Shown here: positions 1-8,801 of the stretch, in pieces
Numbering within the stretch: the first letter of the stretch is position 1
Layout of the letters: each line of letters begins with the position of its first letter
Assembly: GCA_016192345.1 (NCBI GenBank)
Contig: JACPUH010000026.1
Coordinates: 1 to 47,816, forward strand
Direction of reading: 5' to 3'
Source of the DNA: Ignavibacteriales bacterium
GTDB taxonomy: Bacteria > Bacteroidota > Ignavibacteria > UBA10030
Length of the DNA: 47,816 nt
The notes under the pieces: model-generated
What the model was told of the DNA's origin: nothing
The model's input: the letters and a program-made list of their open reading frames with translations, nothing else
Databases searched by the model: none
Translations under genes and position numbers: made by a program

Positions 1-1
1 A

Positions 2-502
2 GGATACACGATCGGCGATTTTCAAAAAGTGTCCGAGGAGTTTGCCGGCGGAAGTCTCAAAAAGTTTTTCGATGACTATGTTCATGGAACAACGCCCCTG
101 GATTGGGAGAAGGCTCTCGGATATGCGGGACTCGAGGTGCAAGCGCGCGATTCCGAACGGAAGGCCTCCATGGGGGCGTCCCTCAGTGAACGGGGAGGGC
201 CGACGCAGGTGATGCGCGTGGTTGCCGGATCGCCGGCCGCTGAAGCGGGGCTCGATGTCGGGGACGAAGTGGTCGCGTTCAACGGCTACCGGATGCGCGC
301 GAGCGACATCAACGAACGGGTTGGGGAGATGAAACCGGGAGAGGTCGTGACCCTCACGGTGTTTCGCAGCGACCGGCTGAGAGAATTTGAAATACCGCTC
401 CGCCTGCAGGATGTGCCCCCCTACCGGGTCGTGAAAACGAAGGAACCGACCGATCTCCAGAAAAAGATCTATGAAGCGTGGTTACAGGACAAGTGGGAGT
501 GA
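2..502 (+). CDS. M61-type aminopeptidase with C-terminal PDZ domain (3' part only)
   Basis: The reading frame is open from the left edge, so the gene begins outside the window; an in-frame GTG at 29 is probably internal. The visible N-terminal part (YTIGDF, then FFDDYVHGTTPLDW and ALGYAGL) resembles the region that precedes the PDZ domain in M61 glycyl aminopeptidases. A PDZ domain follows (roughly V/A-GSPAAEAGLDVGDEVVAFNG to the TLTVFRSDRL strand). The HEXXH zinc site would lie upstream and is not visible, so the enzyme assignment rests on the C-terminal architecture only. Family members cleave N-terminal Gly/Ala and are usually periplasmic or exported. It is followed 54 bp later by an unrelated membrane protein on the same strand. 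Confidence 0.72.
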   Translation, partial: GYTIGDFQKVSEEFAGGSLKKFFDDYVHGTTPLDWEKALGYAGLEVQARDSERKASMGASLSERGGPTQVMRVVAGSPAAEAGLDVGDEVVAFNGYRMRASDINERVGEMKPGEVVTLTVFRSDRLREFEIPLRLQDVPPYRVVKTKEPTDLQKKIYEAWLQDKWE

Positions 503-556
503 AATGGAAGTCGAGTAACAATTCATCTCCTCTGATACCATTCTGAAGGAGTTCGC

Positions 557-1801
557 ATGGAACTCACTGCACCGGAATCCTCCGCCGTTCACCCGCGCGG
601 CCGACTCGATTCGGTCGATCTGTTGCGTGGACTGGTTATGGTCATAATGGCGCTGGACCATGTCCGCTACCCGTACTTCACCAATATTCCGATCTGGGCC
701 GAGAACAACCAGGAGACCTACCTGGCGCTCTTCCTGACACGGTGGATTACGCACTTCTGCGCTCCCCTTTTCTTCCTGCTGGCCGGAACCGGCGCCTACC
801 TTTCAACAACCCGCGGAAAAACCGTTGCCGACCTTTCGAGATTTCTCTGGACGCGGGGGCTCTGGCTGGTGGTCCTGGAATTGACGGTGATCGGGTTTGC
901 CTGGTCATTTATGCCGGGGTGGGGATTCGGAGGAGTCATCTGGTCGCTCGGCTGGTCGATGGTGATTCTTGCGTTCGTCGTACGACTCCCCCTGCGGTGG
1001 GTGACCCTGTTTGGCATCGGGACCATGGTCCTTCATCACTTCGCCGAGGGAATTTCGCCTGACTCGTTTGGCAGTCTCGGGTTCGTTTGGAGAGCACTGT
1101 ATGCCGGCGGGGGGGCAGGGGCAGACTGGCTGCCTGGAGGGTTCTTCCCGTTTCTCTTCTCGATCTTCCCGTTGGCCGGTGTGATGGCTGCCGGTTACGC
1201 GCTTGGGACACTCTTCGGGGAAGAACCGGCAAAACGTCGTCAATGGCTGTTCAGGATCGGACTGGGCATGACGGTCGCGTTTATTGCCTTGCGGCTCACC
1301 AACGTGTACGGACATCCCATACCCGCGGAAGGATATCCGGGCCCCGGCCTCTTCGCACTGCAGGATTCATGGGACCGGACGGTCATTTCCTTCCTCAATG
1401 TGCAGAAATACCCGACCTCGCTTCAATTCCTGTTGATGACGATCGGTCCCTCATTGATGCTCCTGGCGTGGTTCGACCGGATGAACACCGGTTCGATCAA
1501 AGGGGGATGGTTGTGGAACAAGATCATCGTGTTCGGCCGCGTGCCGATGTTCTATTACATCCTCCATCTTCTCTTCATCCATCTGCTGGCAATGGGGACG
1601 GGTTGGATCGCTGGACAGCCGGTGGAATGGCTCTGGGGAAAGCAACTCCCGTTTGTCAGGGAAGCTCCGCCGGAGTACGGCTATGGACTCCCGGAGACAT
1701 ACCTGATAACGATATTCGTTGTGGTGGTTCTGTACTTCCCGTGCCGATGGTTTGCCGATCTGAAGAAGCGGAGAAAGGATTGGTGGCTGAGTTACCTGTA
1801 G
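557..1801 (+). CDS. DUF1624 / heparan-alpha-glucosaminide N-acetyltransferase-like membrane protein
   Basis: This is a 414-residue, very hydrophobic protein with about ten predicted membrane segments. It begins with the family-typical stretch RLDSVDLLRGLVMVIMALDH (about residues 16-35), where the Arg/Asp and the histidine of ALDH are characteristic of DUF1624 and related acyltransferase-like proteins. The ATG at 557 is preceded by AAGGAG at 546-551, a well-spaced ribosome binding site. Relatives of the lysosomal HGSNAT acetyltransferase move acetyl groups across membranes onto sugars; the bacterial substrate is unknown. It ends in the basic tail KKRRKDWW. It faces a convergent lipoprotein operon. 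Confidence 0.8.
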   Translation: MELTAPESSAVHPRGRLDSVDLLRGLVMVIMALDHVRYPYFTNIPIWAENNQETYLALFLTRWITHFCAPLFFLLAGTGAYLSTTRGKTVADLSRFLWTRGLWLVVLELTVIGFAWSFMPGWGFGGVIWSLGWSMVILAFVVRLPLRWVTLFGIGTMVLHHFAEGISPDSFGSLGFVWRALYAGGGAGADWLPGGFFPFLFSIFPLAGVMAAGYALGTLFGEEPAKRRQWLFRIGLGMTVAFIALRLTNVYGHPIPAEGYPGPGLFALQDSWDRTVISFLNVQKYPTSLQFLLMTIGPSLMLLAWFDRMNTGSIKGGWLWNKIIVFGRVPMFYYILHLLFIHLLAMGTGWIAGQPVEWLWGKQLPFVREAPPEYGYGLPETYLITIFVVVVLYFPCRWFADLKKRRKDWWLSYL

Positions 1802-1818
1802 AGAGGAAAAGCATGGTT

Positions 1819-1864
1819 GAAGGTTTTCTTCATCAGAGGATAATCCCGGAAGAGGGAAACCTTC
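1819..1864. terminator. Weak inverted repeat between convergent genes
   Basis: GAAGGTTT at 1819-1826 pairs with AAACCTTC at 1857-1864 (8 bp, about 30-nt loop) between the stop codons of two convergent genes. The loop is long and there is no clean T-tract, so a shared terminator is only a possibility. Confidence 0.25.
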
Positions 1865-1872
1865 TTCACTTC

Positions 1873-2820
1873 CTACCACCATTGTTCCACATCAGGGGCG
1901 GGGGACCAGTCTGACTGTGGTTCGAAATGCTGCCAGAGCAACCGGGAGAGACTGCGAATGAGGACGTATCCCTCGTTCTCTTTTTTCCAGCTCTGATCTT
2001 CCTGGTTTTTCGTGATGATGCAAAAGACATAGTCCCCGGAAGGGGCGTTGACCAGGACAACCTCCGATCGTGATCGGTTGACAGCTCCCTGCTTGGATGC
2101 AGCCTGAACAAAAGGAGGGACTTGGGAAAGAGCTTCACCATCCCAAAAAATCCTGCAAAGAATCCGGTACATTTCCTCACTTGCATCCGGACTGATTGCT
2201 TTTCCTTCCCGAATCATAACCAGTAATTCAGCCATCTCACGCGGTGTTGTTTGTCCCCATCCGTACCGCTCCCAATTGGGCCGGCGCCCCGGTGTGCGTG
2301 AGTTGACGCGTGTGCTGTCAAATCCATAGTGCGCCAATAAAGCGTTAATCGCTTCGCCGCCCCCCGCCATCGCCTGACACCAGAGACTTGCCGTATTGTC
2401 GCTCGTGGTGATCATCAGCATGATCACTTTGCTCAATGAGATCTTCGCACTGTCCTTGAACGCTCCCAGAATATCCTCCCCCTCGTACAGGAGCGAGTCG
2501 TCGTACACCAGATCGCCGTGATAGTCGAGTTCCCCTTTGCTTATGTTGTCGAACATGCCGAGCATGATCGGGACTTTGATCATGCTTGCGGTGGGAAAGA
2601 GTTCCTCTGCCCGGACGGCCGCGGTCCGTCCCGTCGGCAGGTGCCGGACATAGATGCCCACATCGCCGTTGAAATCCTTTACCAATCCTTCAACCTTGTG
2701 TTGCAGAACCGGATCGGAGGTTCCCCAGGAGACGCTCCGTGAAGGGGAAAGGGTTGAACACCCGGAGAGCATCAAAAAGAAGAGGGAGGAGAACAACAAG
2801 TGCGCCGCTGGTCGTTTCAT
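1873..2820 (-). CDS. Class A beta-lactamase-like serine hydrolase, lipoprotein
   Basis: A 315-residue protein with a lipoprotein signal (FFLMLSGCS, Cys21), so probably anchored in the envelope. The active-site signature of the penicillin-recognising/class A fold is present: S79-M-I-K82 in PTASMIKVP, the SDN loop at 140-142 (TTSDNTAS), and KQG in SKQGAV in place of the usual KTG. The stretch WGQTTPREMAELL matches the region following the omega loop in beta-lactamase2-type enzymes. No clear Glu166-containing ExxLN motif is seen, so it may be a DD-peptidase-like or other serine hydrolase and not a true antibiotic-degrading lactamase. Its ATG overlaps the stop of the upstream MBL gene (ATGA, 2817-2820), so the two are probably co-translated. 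Confidence 0.82.
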   Translation of the reverse strand: MKRPAAHLLFSSLFFLMLSGCSTLSPSRSVSWGTSDPVLQHKVEGLVKDFNGDVGIYVRHLPTGRTAAVRAEELFPTASMIKVPIMLGMFDNISKGELDYHGDLVYDDSLLYEGEDILGAFKDSAKISLSKVIMLMITTSDNTASLWCQAMAGGGEAINALLAHYGFDSTRVNSRTPGRRPNWERYGWGQTTPREMAELLVMIREGKAISPDASEEMYRILCRIFWDGEALSQVPPFVQAASKQGAVNRSRSEVVLVNAPSGDYVFCIITKNQEDQSWKKENEGYVLIRSLSRLLWQHFEPQSDWSPAPDVEQWW

Positions 2821-3809
2821 TGTGGGGTTCCGGAGGTGCGAGCGGCAGGCTCCGCCATAAGGACCCGCTGCTCGCCAATGGCAAGAATATGAATTCGGTC
2901 GTGATAACCCTTTTCGTCGATTACTGCCTGTAACAGGTTCTGTGGAATCATCGGGTCTGCGGTCGACCCATACGAAAGCGTTCGGTGGTGCATCGGGATC
3001 ATGATCTTTGCCCCGACATCCTCGAAGATTTGCACCGCGCCCCGCGGCGAGACATGGATCCGGCCCCCCAGGCTGTTGGCGCTTCCCATCCCCGCCGGCC
3101 CGATCGGTATAATGGCTACATCAATCGAGAACCGACGACCGATCTCCTTGAAGTATTCAGGATGGTACCCCGTATCCCCCGCTACGAAGACGGTTTTCCC
3201 CCTGTATTCGATGACCCATCCGGTGTATCCCCGCTCCGGGTGCCATGGAATATCGACTCCGTACCGTCCGCTGAAATGTTGCACCGGCACAGCGGTGATG
3301 CGGACGCCATCCTCCTCAATGCTCTCCCACGTCTGCAACTCAATGGTTTCCACAAACCCGAACTCGGGGGTGTATGCCGCCCCCCCGGGAGGAATCAGGA
3401 GCTTGCCGTTCTTGGGAAGCATGGCGAGGCTTCCGAAACTGAAATGATCGAAATGAAGATGCGAGATGAGCGTGTAATCAACCTTCGTCAGGGCGGCGGG
3501 GTCGATGCCCGGCTCAACGAGGCGGTGGAGAAGCATCCCGACCGTCTTTGTAAAGGCCGGATCTGTCATAAAGACCTTGTCTTCGATCTGGACCATGACG
3601 GTTGCATGACCTCCCCAGAGGACGGCCAGGCCGGTGTAGGGAAGGATGGGGGAGATCACCTTGACGTCGGCCGGCTGGATCGGTTCTCCGAAATTCTCGA
3701 TGCTGTACGTAACGATGCGTTGTACCCAGGAACTGCACCCTGCCGTGGCGAGAGCGAGCAGGAGAAGGATGAGGGGACTAAGACGTGTGGTGATACGGTG
3801 GTTCATCAT
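2817..3809 (-). CDS. MBL-fold metallohydrolase lipoprotein (UlaG / NAPE-PLD-like)
   Basis: A 330-residue protein with a lipobox (LATAGCSS, Cys25). The metallo-beta-lactamase signature HLHFDH lies at 117-122 and is preceded by the WGGHATVMVQ strand typical of the UlaG/NAPE-PLD branch; downstream metal ligands are visible in VPVQHFSGR, VAGDTGYHPE and IPMHHRTL. This branch includes L-ascorbate-6-phosphate lactonase and N-acyl-phosphatidylethanolamine phospholipase D; a membrane-anchored form acting on lipids or envelope esters is plausible but not proven. It sits 9 bp downstream of a small exported protein and overlaps a beta-lactamase-like lipoprotein by 4 bp, suggesting one envelope operon. 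Confidence 0.87.
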   Translation of the reverse strand: MMNHRITTRLSPLILLLLALATAGCSSWVQRIVTYSIENFGEPIQPADVKVISPILPYTGLAVLWGGHATVMVQIEDKVFMTDPAFTKTVGMLLHRLVEPGIDPAALTKVDYTLISHLHFDHFSFGSLAMLPKNGKLLIPPGGAAYTPEFGFVETIELQTWESIEEDGVRITAVPVQHFSGRYGVDIPWHPERGYTGWVIEYRGKTVFVAGDTGYHPEYFKEIGRRFSIDVAIIPIGPAGMGSANSLGGRIHVSPRGAVQIFEDVGAKIMIPMHHRTLSYGSTADPMIPQNLLQAVIDEKGYHDRIHILAIGEQRVLMAEPAARTSGTPQ

Positions 3810-3818
3810 GCGACGTTG

Positions 3819-4349
3819 TTAAAACATTCTGGCTTCCAAAGACCCCATCCACATTTTTGGGGAGGAACTGTGCTTGAGATTGAAATGCAGCATACCGAAT
3901 ATCGAGGAGACGCCAATCACCTTGAAGAAAGGGCGCGCGTCGGAATAGGAATACTGCGCAACGCCAATGTTCAGGCCAAGATGCTCCCCCTTCTCGATCA
4001 ACGGAATGTGTCCCAGGAGCTGTGCCGACCCGCCGAAGTACGACGTGCCCACCTTGGTTGTGAAGATCTGTCCGGACACCACCAGCTCGATGGAGCCGGT
4101 GAACCGCGCGGGGGGCTCCACGAGAAACGAGTACCAGGGGGAAACAAGCTTTGTCATCCCAAACGAATACAGGAGGGGCGTCGCTTCCCACTCGAAACCA
4201 AAGGGAGTGGCGGCGGGAGTGGAAAGGAGTACCGGACTTGGAATCATCTGCACTCCCATCCAGCTCGAAAGCTTGTTGGCACTCCCTCCCGGCTGCGCGA
4301 GCAGGATGTGCGAACCGGAGAATATGGCTATGAGAAGAAGGCGCTTCAT
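3819..4349 (-). CDS. Exported protein of unknown function
   Basis: A protein of about 176 residues not assigned to a family. The open frame extends upstream, but I place the start at the ATG at 4349 because it is followed at once by a signal peptide (MKRLLLIAIFSGSHILLAQ) and the upstream extension is low-complexity and crosses a terminator. The mature part is rich in aromatic residues and alternating hydrophobic stretches (YSFGMTKLVSPWYSFLVEPP; LGLNIGVAQYSYSD), which could form beta strands of a small outer-membrane barrel; this is inference. It is the first gene of a three-gene minus-strand set, 9 bp before the MBL lipoprotein. Confidence 0.65.
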   Translation of the reverse strand: MKRLLLIAIFSGSHILLAQPGGSANKLSSWMGVQMIPSPVLLSTPAATPFGFEWEATPLLYSFGMTKLVSPWYSFLVEPPARFTGSIELVVSGQIFTTKVGTSYFGGSAQLLGHIPLIEKGEHLGLNIGVAQYSYSDARPFFKVIGVSSIFGMLHFNLKHSSSPKMWMGSLEARMF

Positions 4350-4460
4350 AGAACTCTTGATGTGAAGAACAGTGCAATCACCGGACACAACACCCTGTTG
4401 CGATGGTTTGGTTCCGCGAAAAGTAAAGAAATCTCGGTCGGGAGGCAAGGAGGGGGTAGA

Positions 4461-4493
4461 ATAAAAAAGGGCGACCGCGGTGATCGCCCTTTC
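4461..4493 (-). terminator. Rho-independent terminator after the S46 peptidase gene
   Basis: On the minus strand, the stem AAAGGGCGA/TCGCCCTTT with a GC-rich loop (CACCGCGG) is followed by TTTTTTATT. It lies about 55 bp downstream of the S46 peptidase stop at 4549 and upstream of the next minus-strand operon, so it separates the two units. Confidence 0.85.
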
Positions 4494-4548
4494 ATTTGCT
4501 TGGATAAAATTCGACAGAGAGGAAAGCAACAGGCTTTCCTTAGTGTCC

Positions 4549-6714
4549 TTAGTGAACTTCGTGGATCATCTTTCCCGCCTTCAATTCTTTCACAATCCGG
4601 TCGGCCTTATAGATGTCTTCCAGCGCTTCGAGAATGCCGCTGGAATGCACCCCCACACAGCGCATCCGGTCTTCGGAATAGATCACGTGGTTCGGCAGGC
4701 TCTCGACGTTTCCATCAAATGCGATGCCCACCACTTCAAGGGATTTGTTGATAATCGAGCTTCCGGAATTTCCCCCGATAATGTCATTCGTGGAGGAGAA
4801 ATTAAACGGTGTGCTCATGGCAAACGACGCCGGCGGATTCAACCATCGCTCCGGAAGATTCCAGGGTTCTTTCTTGCCGAAGGAATAGTGCCGATCGTAC
4901 AGGCCATAGAAGGTTGTAAAGTAGGGGGCGATGGTACCGTTGTACGGCATTCCCTTCACAACACCATCGGCGATGCGTAGGGTGAACGTTGCATCGGGGG
5001 GGATGGAGGTTCCGTAGATATCGAACATCGCCTTGCCGAGTCTCTGCACACGAGCCTGCTCGCGGGCGCTCATCTCCGTGTATTGTGTGCGCAGGTCCCT
5101 GGCACGGTTGACCGTTGTTGCAACGAAGGAAATGAAGGGGTCCGTGGAATTCAGGATTGCATCCGGGGGTCCGTTCAACAACGCTGTCACTTTTTCCTTG
5201 TCGCTGATCATCGTTTCCTGGAGCAACGCTCCGGCTGCCTGCTTCGGGGTGCGACCTTGCAGGAGAGCAATCAGAGATGTGTTGCTTTTTCCAAGGCTGG
5301 ACGCCATGACCGTCAGTTGCAGAGTGAGAAATTCCCGTTCAAGCTCGGGTTCGAGGTCGGTCGGGTACATTCTCCGCTTCAGGGAATCAAGCGCTTCCCC
5401 CTTGTACTGCCGGGCTCGCTGTGTCTCCGGGAGCTTCAACTGCAAAGCCGCATCCACAAGGTCCGATGCAAGCCCGAAGTATTGCGAACGGCCAAGTCCC
5501 TTCATCGTCAACGCGTTCATCTCGGGATAGATCGTTCTCTTTTCTGACTGTAGTTTCTCGATCTCGTTCCAGACTGGTGAGTACGTTGCGTGAAGTGCGG
5601 GCTTGGCAGCAACGGCCGCCTTCAGCGTACGCTCGAAGTCCTTCTTTTTCGCCAAAAGGACCGGATCATTAAGTCCGGTGAGTCTCCCGATATAGAGCTT
5701 TTGGGAATTTGATGCGCTGAAAAGTCTTGTCTGGTACTTGAGCTTCTTGTCCGGATGTTTTGCCAGGTATTCGGTGTAAATCCGCACGAGGTTATCAAGG
5801 AGAAAAAAGTTCGTGGGATACAACAGATCGCGTTGGTACTCCAGTTGAGCAACGGTATACAACCGGTTCGTCTGTCCGGGATTGCCGATCACGAACACCG
5901 GCTCGTTCTCCGAAGCGCCGCCGAGGCTCCATCGGAAGTAATTCGAAGCCTTCAAGGGTTGAGCATTATCGTCGTACACGCGGAAGAACGATATGTCGAG
6001 GTCGTACCGGGGGTACGTAAAATTATCCGGGTCGCCGCCGAAGTATCCCATCATGGTTTCCGGCGCAAAGACCAGGCGTACATCGGTGTAGCGTTTGTAT
6101 CCGTACAAGGAGAACTTTGCTGCATTATAAAACGTCACAACATTGCAATTAAGTCCCGTGGATTTCTTATAGCGTTGTTCCAGCGCGGCAATGGCCTGGG
6201 TCCGGTTGGCGATCCGTTCGTCGTCCGTTGTCCCGCGGTCGAAGGCTTCTTGGATTTCCGCTGTGACATCTTCGATTAGGACAAGCTGGTCCGCATAGTA
6301 CCCGGGTACTTTGCGTTCTTCCGCGAGCGTTGGCGCATAGAATCCCGTTTCGGGAAGGTTTTCCCCCGCACGGTTGACCGCATCCACGGCGCCACGTGCA
6401 CAATGGTGATTGGTAAAGACCAGACCATCTTCCGAGACGAAGGAGGCGGAACATCCCGGGACGCGGAGAGCGGAGAGACGTGCCCGTTCGAACCACGCGG
6501 CATCCGGTGTAAAGTTGTAGGTCTGTGCAAAATAGTCCGTGGGGGGATAATCGAATGTCCACATCTTGCCGGTATCGAACAATCCGGCTTTGACCGTGTC
6601 GAGACCATTAGTGCCGGAACGATCCGGCATAGTGACCTGTGTAGTGGTGCATCCCTGGAGAAGGAATGCAAGGAGGAGAGAAGTGCTGAAAAGTCGAATC
6701 CAAGACCGTGCCAT
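4549..6714 (-). CDS. S46-family dipeptidyl-peptidase (DPP7-type), lipoprotein
   Basis: 721 residues, the usual S46 length, with a lipobox (LAFLLQGCTT) that is uncommon in a family mostly made with ordinary signal peptides. The N-terminal TNHHC motif (101-105) carries the catalytic His, and GGNSGSS (647-653) carries the catalytic Ser650. Eighteen residues later comes FDGN with Gly668. In known family members this position is Gly in DPP7 (hydrophobic P1) and Arg in DPP11 (acidic P1), so DPP7-like specificity is predicted. The ATG at 6714 is chosen because it starts the signal sequence and has a GAAAGG stretch upstream; the open frame runs 85 codons further but without signal or RBS. Such enzymes release dipeptides in the periplasm of amino-acid-using bacteria. 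Confidence 0.93.
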   Translation of the reverse strand: MARSWIRLFSTSLLLAFLLQGCTTTQVTMPDRSGTNGLDTVKAGLFDTGKMWTFDYPPTDYFAQTYNFTPDAAWFERARLSALRVPGCSASFVSEDGLVFTNHHCARGAVDAVNRAGENLPETGFYAPTLAEERKVPGYYADQLVLIEDVTAEIQEAFDRGTTDDERIANRTQAIAALEQRYKKSTGLNCNVVTFYNAAKFSLYGYKRYTDVRLVFAPETMMGYFGGDPDNFTYPRYDLDISFFRVYDDNAQPLKASNYFRWSLGGASENEPVFVIGNPGQTNRLYTVAQLEYQRDLLYPTNFFLLDNLVRIYTEYLAKHPDKKLKYQTRLFSASNSQKLYIGRLTGLNDPVLLAKKKDFERTLKAAVAAKPALHATYSPVWNEIEKLQSEKRTIYPEMNALTMKGLGRSQYFGLASDLVDAALQLKLPETQRARQYKGEALDSLKRRMYPTDLEPELEREFLTLQLTVMASSLGKSNTSLIALLQGRTPKQAAGALLQETMISDKEKVTALLNGPPDAILNSTDPFISFVATTVNRARDLRTQYTEMSAREQARVQRLGKAMFDIYGTSIPPDATFTLRIADGVVKGMPYNGTIAPYFTTFYGLYDRHYSFGKKEPWNLPERWLNPPASFAMSTPFNFSSTNDIIGGNSGSSIINKSLEVVGIAFDGNVESLPNHVIYSEDRMRCVGVHSSGILEALEDIYKADRIVKELKAGKMIHEVH

Positions 6715-6841
6715 ACCCTGACCTTTCTCATCAATGGTGAACGTACAGAGGTTGATTGATGGGAAAGGCTGTGCAAGATGTATGCCGATGGAAAGCGAGA
6801 GGAAATCAGGAAAAAAGGGGAGGATGATGGAAGCGACAGTC

Positions 6842-7285
6842 TCAATTCTCGGAAACGGGAGGAGGTTGATGTTGGGGACCGAATTCCGGCAGCGCGTCGA
6901 ACACCCGCGCAAGCAATAAGCCAGCAAGGGTGTACTCGGTGGAGGTGAGAAGGAACGACTTGAGGGCAAGAGTGAGGGGGATGGAAAGGACCGCGTAGTC
7001 TGCGAACGACTGCGGCAAGACGATCATCATACTGACCACGAATCCGTACCTGGCTCCTTCGGCCATTCCGCCACCGCGGTACGCTTTCGAAAAGAGCAAT
7101 GAAAAGCAAAAAGAAAAGGAGAGACCCAGCAAAGGAAAAAGCCAGAGCTTGAGCTCGGATTCCGGACGCCAGAGATCGGCAAGGGTTTTATAATCCTGGT
7201 CGAGGATGAATTGGTGGATGGCCGCGTCGGCAAGTTGTGTAAACGCGTACACAACGACAAAACCAAACCAGATCTTCTTTTTCAA
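6842..7285 (-). CDS. Small integral membrane protein of unknown function
   Basis: A protein of about 147 residues with four hydrophobic segments (starting IWFGFVVVYAF; LWLFPLLGLSFSFCFSLLF; YGFVVSMMIVLPQSF; LALKSFLLTSTEYTLAGLLL). I place the start at the TTG at 7285 (Leu-Lys-Lys-Lys-Ile-Trp) because AGGA lies 8 nt upstream and the preceding residues show no conserved character; the frame is open further upstream. The family is not recognised beyond resemblance to small DUF-type membrane proteins. It is 127 bp upstream of the S46 peptidase on the same strand and divergent from the TPR-receiver gene. Confidence 0.65.
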   Translation of the reverse strand: MKKKIWFGFVVVYAFTQLADAAIHQFILDQDYKTLADLWRPESELKLWLFPLLGLSFSFCFSLLFSKAYRGGGMAEGARYGFVVSMMIVLPQSFADYAVLSIPLTLALKSFLLTSTEYTLAGLLLARVFDALPEFGPQHQPPPVSEN

Positions 7286-7527
7286 AGGTGTATCCTGTCG
7301 CTCTGATGATCCAGCAAGGGGAAAGGTATTCCCTTGAGTGGTCTTCTCTGGGGGCAATAGTACAAATTTTCCAGCATCGGGACAATACTGCAACGGGGTA
7401 TTCATCCGGATTGGTCGTGAGGTTTTGCCGATACTTGAAGAGAGCCACCCAAGCATTGTATTTCCGAAGGTATTTCCATAGCTTGACAGGCAGGCAAATT
7501 CCAATACCCTTCCCGTATCAGGCCCCG

Positions 7528-8742
7528 ATGTTCAGTCCAAAAGGACCAGCGCCGAATCCCAACAAGGAACGAGTTGCCAGGCATCTTCGTGCCGCAGATA
7601 CCCATGCGCGTGAAGGACGATACGATGACGCACTCCTGGAGATTGAAAACGCGCTGAGACTCGACCCGAAGAACTACTATGCCCGTTCTTTCCTCGAACG
7701 CGTCCGCTTCCAGATGCAGAAAGCGGAGAAAAGGGCGAACCAGAAACTCCAGTCCGAATCCCAGACGGAGGAGCAGAAGATCAACAAGGTCTCGGAATTG
7801 CTCCGCATGGCCGAGCATTACATTGATCAAAAAGAGTATGCCCTCGCCTCCAAGGAAATTGCCAAAGTGTACGTCATCGACCCTCAAAACTCCTTTGCCT
7901 TCGCCTATTCTGATCTGATCGAAAAGAAGATTGCGGCGGAGGCCACCGGCGCTCCGGTCGAGGCCCTGTCCATAGCCACCGTGCAGCAGCCTTCCTTGCA
8001 TCTCACGCAAGAACCGGGGTCGCCGACACCGGACGAAGGTGCCCCCGGAATCGAACGCGCAAGTCTCACCATGTATCGCGAACTTCTGAGGGAAATGTGG
8101 TTCGATGGAAAACTGACACCGGAGGAGGTTGAAGAGTTGCGGAATGTGCGGGAGATGTTCGGGATAACGGAGGAGGATCACCGCGAGGTTGAAAAACAGG
8201 TCCATATCGACGCGTATGTGGAAGCGCTCCGTATCGCCTGGCGCGACGGGGCCATCAGTTCCAACGAAGGGGAAATACTCGGGATGATGCGGGAGAAGTT
8301 CGGCATCAGTATGGACGAACACATGAGCGCCGAGGCGAAAATTCTCTGGGCGAAAAGCAGTCCATCCGCAAAGGGAGTGATCCTGATTATCGAAGATGAA
8401 CGATCCCTGCTTCTTTCACTTGCAGCCCGACTTAAAAAACAGGGATATGAGGTGGAGACGGCCGAGACCGTTGAACAAGCCATGGAGCGCGTGCAGGCAG
8501 TTGCTCCGTCGCTCATTCTTTCCGACCTGATGTTTGGGGAGGGAAACAAAACGGGGCTGGAGTTTTACCAGTATGTCCGTTCCACTCCGCAGTTGAAGGA
8601 CACCCCGTTCCTTTTGATGAGCAGCATCAGCGATCAGTTTGTGGTGCGGGCGGGGATGCGGATGGGAGTGGATAACTTCATCGCCAAACCGTTCAACCTG
8701 GAATTGCTGCTTGCGACGATCGAAGGGAAACTGCGTTCGTAG
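7528..8742 (+). CDS. TPR / helical-repeat / response-regulator receiver fusion protein
   Basis: 404 residues from the ATG at 7528; the upstream open frame is not family-like. Residues 14-58 and 88-137 form TPR-like helices (GRYDDALLEIENALRLDP; KEYALASKEIAKVYVIDP) joined by a charged coiled segment. Residues 181-270 hold two related units of about 45 residues, each with a W-x-D-G-x-(L/I) turn and an (E/K)xFGI motif, reminiscent of TerB-like or EF-hand-like helical repeats. A C-terminal CheY-type receiver (283-404) has the acidic cluster E289-D290-E291, the phospho-acceptor Asp333 (LSDLMFG) and Lys387 (AKPF), so it should be phosphorylatable. No output DNA-binding domain exists, so regulation by protein contact is likely. 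No partner kinase is adjacent. Confidence 0.85.
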   Translation: MFSPKGPAPNPNKERVARHLRAADTHAREGRYDDALLEIENALRLDPKNYYARSFLERVRFQMQKAEKRANQKLQSESQTEEQKINKVSELLRMAEHYIDQKEYALASKEIAKVYVIDPQNSFAFAYSDLIEKKIAAEATGAPVEALSIATVQQPSLHLTQEPGSPTPDEGAPGIERASLTMYRELLREMWFDGKLTPEEVEELRNVREMFGITEEDHREVEKQVHIDAYVEALRIAWRDGAISSNEGEILGMMREKFGISMDEHMSAEAKILWAKSSPSAKGVILIIEDERSLLLSLAARLKKQGYEVETAETVEQAMERVQAVAPSLILSDLMFGEGNKTGLEFYQYVRSTPQLKDTPFLLMSSISDQFVVRAGMRMGVDNFIAKPFNLELLLATIEGKLRS

Positions 8743-8801
8743 AGATCCCCTTCCTAACCCGAACGGTGGAGTCCGATTCCCGACCAGTGCCGGTGTCCTC
8801 C

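Noticed and set aside
2985..4751. Plus-strand open frame of 588 codons
   Set aside because: It lies antisense to the MBL lipoprotein and exported-protein genes, has a composition of shadow frames and matches no family.
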